Positions 62,765 through 64,000 of a stretch of 64,000 nt of DNA are shown here, one piece after another; the first letter of the stretch is position 1, and each line of letters begins with the position of its first letter. The translations under genes and the position numbers were made by a program. This DNA comes from Solirubrobacterales bacterium (GTDB lineage: Bacteria > Actinomycetota > Thermoleophilia > Solirubrobacterales > Solirubrobacteraceae), in the NCBI GenBank assembly GCA_027315115.1, contig DAHUYQ010000016.1:62001-126000 (forward strand). The letters are read 5' to 3'. The notes below the pieces were generated by a model that saw only the letters and a list, made by a program, of their open reading frames with translations, made no database searches and had not been told where the DNA came from.

Positions 62765-64000
62765 GCGGTCGAGCCTGCGCTCCTGTGCGCCACGGGCCCC
62801 GGGGACGCGCCGGCGGCGGCGCCGGCGGCGAGCAGCTCGGAGATCTCCTCATCGGAGAGCCCCGCGTCGCGGAGCACCGTCTCGGTGTGCTCGCCGAGCG
62901 CCGGCGCGGGCATGCGCGCGGCCTGTCCGGGGGTGCGGGAGAGCTTGACCGGCATGCCGAGCTGCCTGACCGGACCCTCGACGCCCGGCTGGCTGAGCTC
63001 CACGACCATCTCGCGTGCCCGCACGAGCTCTGAGGCGAGCGCCTCGTCGAGGTCGAGGACCGGCTCCAGGCAGCATTCGTGCTGGGCGGCGAACTCCTCC
63101 CATTCCGCGCGAGTGCGGCTCTTGAAGACCGCCTTCACCTCGGCGTGGGCGCTGCTGCCCGGACGCTCGAACTGGCGCTCGATCAGGTCGTCTCTGCCCA
63201 CTCCCCTGCACCAGGCCTGCCAGAACTTCGGCTCCAGGGCGCCGAGGCTGACCCAGCCGTCCGCGCACTCGTACGGCCGGTAGCAGATCAGCGCGCCCGC
63301 GAGCTCCAGGTCGCCGCGGTGCGGGGTGACGCCGTCGAGGAAGAAGCGACCGGCGACCAGCGCAAGCCATGACAGGGCGCCGTCCGACATCGAGATGTCC
63401 ACGAGCTGCCCTTCGCCGGAGCCCGGCTTGGCAAGCGATCCGTCTCGCTCGTGCAGCGCCGCCATGATCCCGAACGCGGCCATCATCGCGCCCCCTCCGA
63501 CATCGGCGATCTGGCCTGCCGATTGGATAGGGCCCCCGCCCGCCCCGCCCGCCCCTGCGCCGCCCGCGCCGCCCGAACGCTCGCCAGTCAGTCCCAGCAT
63601 CCCGATCAGGCCCAGGTAGTTCATGTCATGGCCCGGCGCGTCGCGCTTGGGACCATCCTGGCCATAGCCGGTGATCGCGCAGTAGACGATCCGCGGGTTC
63701 TCCTGCTTCATGCGCTCGTAGCCCACGCCAAGCCGATCGAGCACGCCGGGCCGGAAGGACTCGAGCACCACGTCGCAGTCGCGCACCAGCTTGAGCAGCA
63801 TCTCCCTGCCCTGCTCGCTCTTAAGATCCAGCCGGATCGAGCGCTTGTTGCGGTTCAGCGCCAGGTAGAGAGCGGAACGGGCGCTCTCGTGAGCGCCCTC
63901 GTAATAGGGAGGAGACCAGCGGATGTAGTCGCCCGCTCCGACGTCCTCGACCTTCAGCACGTCCGCGCCCATGTCGGCGAGCAGCAGGGAGCAGAAGCCG
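62761..64000 (-). CDS. CaiB/BaiF-family CoA transferase, 5' end outside window
   Basis: At least 413 aa, class III CoA transferase or alpha-methylacyl-CoA racemase. The frame continues past the window edge (GFCSLLLADMGADVLKVED). Motifs: GDYIRWSPPYY, LNRNKRSIRLDLKSEQGREM, VVLESFRPGVLDRLGVGYER, IVYCAITGYGQDGP, APGHDMNYLGLIG with the likely catalytic Asp, and a C-terminal PVKLSRTP segment. A Gly/Ala-rich insertion (GERSGGAGGAGAGGAGGGPI) interrupts the loop near residue 140. Acyl-CoA metabolism fits the TetR of acyl-CoA type in the same gene series. Substrate unknown. Confidence 0.9.
   Translation of the reverse strand, partial: GFCSLLLADMGADVLKVEDVGAGDYIRWSPPYYEGAHESARSALYLALNRNKRSIRLDLKSEQGREMLLKLVRDCDVVLESFRPGVLDRLGVGYERMKQENPRIVYCAITGYGQDGPKRDAPGHDMNYLGLIGMLGLTGERSGGAGGAGAGGAGGGPIQSAGQIADVGGGAMMAAFGIMAALHERDGSLAKPGSGEGQLVDISMSDGALSWLALVAGRFFLDGVTPHRGDLELAGALICYRPYECADGWVSLGALEPKFWQAWCRGVGRDDLIERQFERPGSSAHAEVKAVFKSRTRAEWEEFAAQHECCLEPVLDLDEALASELVRAREMVVELSQPGVEGPVRQLGMPVKLSRTPGQAARMPAPALGEHTETVLRDAGLSDEEISELLAAGAAAGASPGPVAHRSAGSTA

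Overview
The window is high-GC DNA from an actinobacterium. The best fit is the class Thermoleophilia (Solirubrobacterales type): there is an actinobacterial integration host factor (mIHF), an actinobacterial-type HemQ, an NHL/RHS protein of the style abundant in that class, Mce-type YrbE/MceG genes, many GTG/TTG starts and many 4-bp ATGA/GTGA gene overlaps. Class is inferred from gene content only; no rRNA or tRNA gene was seen.

Layout. 1-3.1 kb: end of a P-type ATPase, then a two-component system. 3.2-8.0 kb: a six-gene, tightly overlapping redox operon (haem-b membrane protein, acidic anchored protein, ApbE flavinyltransferase, ferric-reductase-like membrane protein, NuoF-like flavoprotein, 3Fe-4S ferredoxin). 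7.9-11.7 kb: AlkA glycosylase, then a divergent GNAT / alpha-oxoamine synthase pair that resembles bacterial sphingoid-lipid genes. 12-15 kb: mIHF, methyltransferase, cytochrome c, PadR regulator. 15.3-24.0 kb: an export-like cluster with an MMPL transporter, two near-identical degenerate ABC ATPases of aberrant base composition flanking a second PadR gene, a canonical ABC ATPase, an FtsX-type permease and a DUF2600 class IB terpene synthase.

24.0-36.5 kb is an accessory and defence island: an IS3-type remnant, an RHS protein with a candidate immunity gene and a truncated 5' end joined to a fragment of an AAA ATPase gene, 23-bp tandem repeats, an AbiEi/AbiEii toxin-antitoxin pair, a hipBA pair with frameshifted hipA, a PaeR7I/XhoI-type restriction-modification system and small orphans. 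36.7-44.1 kb: a methyltransferase and a minus-strand YrbE-YrbE-MceG-MMPL-thioredoxin-like-B3/4 operon that has no MCE-domain protein. 44.2-51 kb: lipoprotein, type III glutamine synthetase with a clear terminator, and cobalamin-dependent methionine synthase. 51-58.8 kb: frameshifted Dph6-like gene, a glycosyltransferase fused to an LPG-synthase-like membrane domain, HemQ, a second HhH-GPD glycosylase, and the iron-sulphur trio ErpA / BolA / CGFS glutaredoxin, then DegV. 58.8-64 kb: DUF2283 gene, a perfect 105-bp tandem repeat, and a minus-strand series running CaiB-like CoA transferase, MerR, nitrilase, TetR and four small envelope genes, with a strong TetR-like palindrome ahead of the nitrilase.

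The strongest candidates for something undescribed are the duplicated ATP-site-defective ABC proteins with their PadR/FtsX/terpene-synthase neighbours, the ApbE/NuoF-like redox operon with no visible flavinylation target, and the truncated RHS/AAA recombination junction in the defence island.
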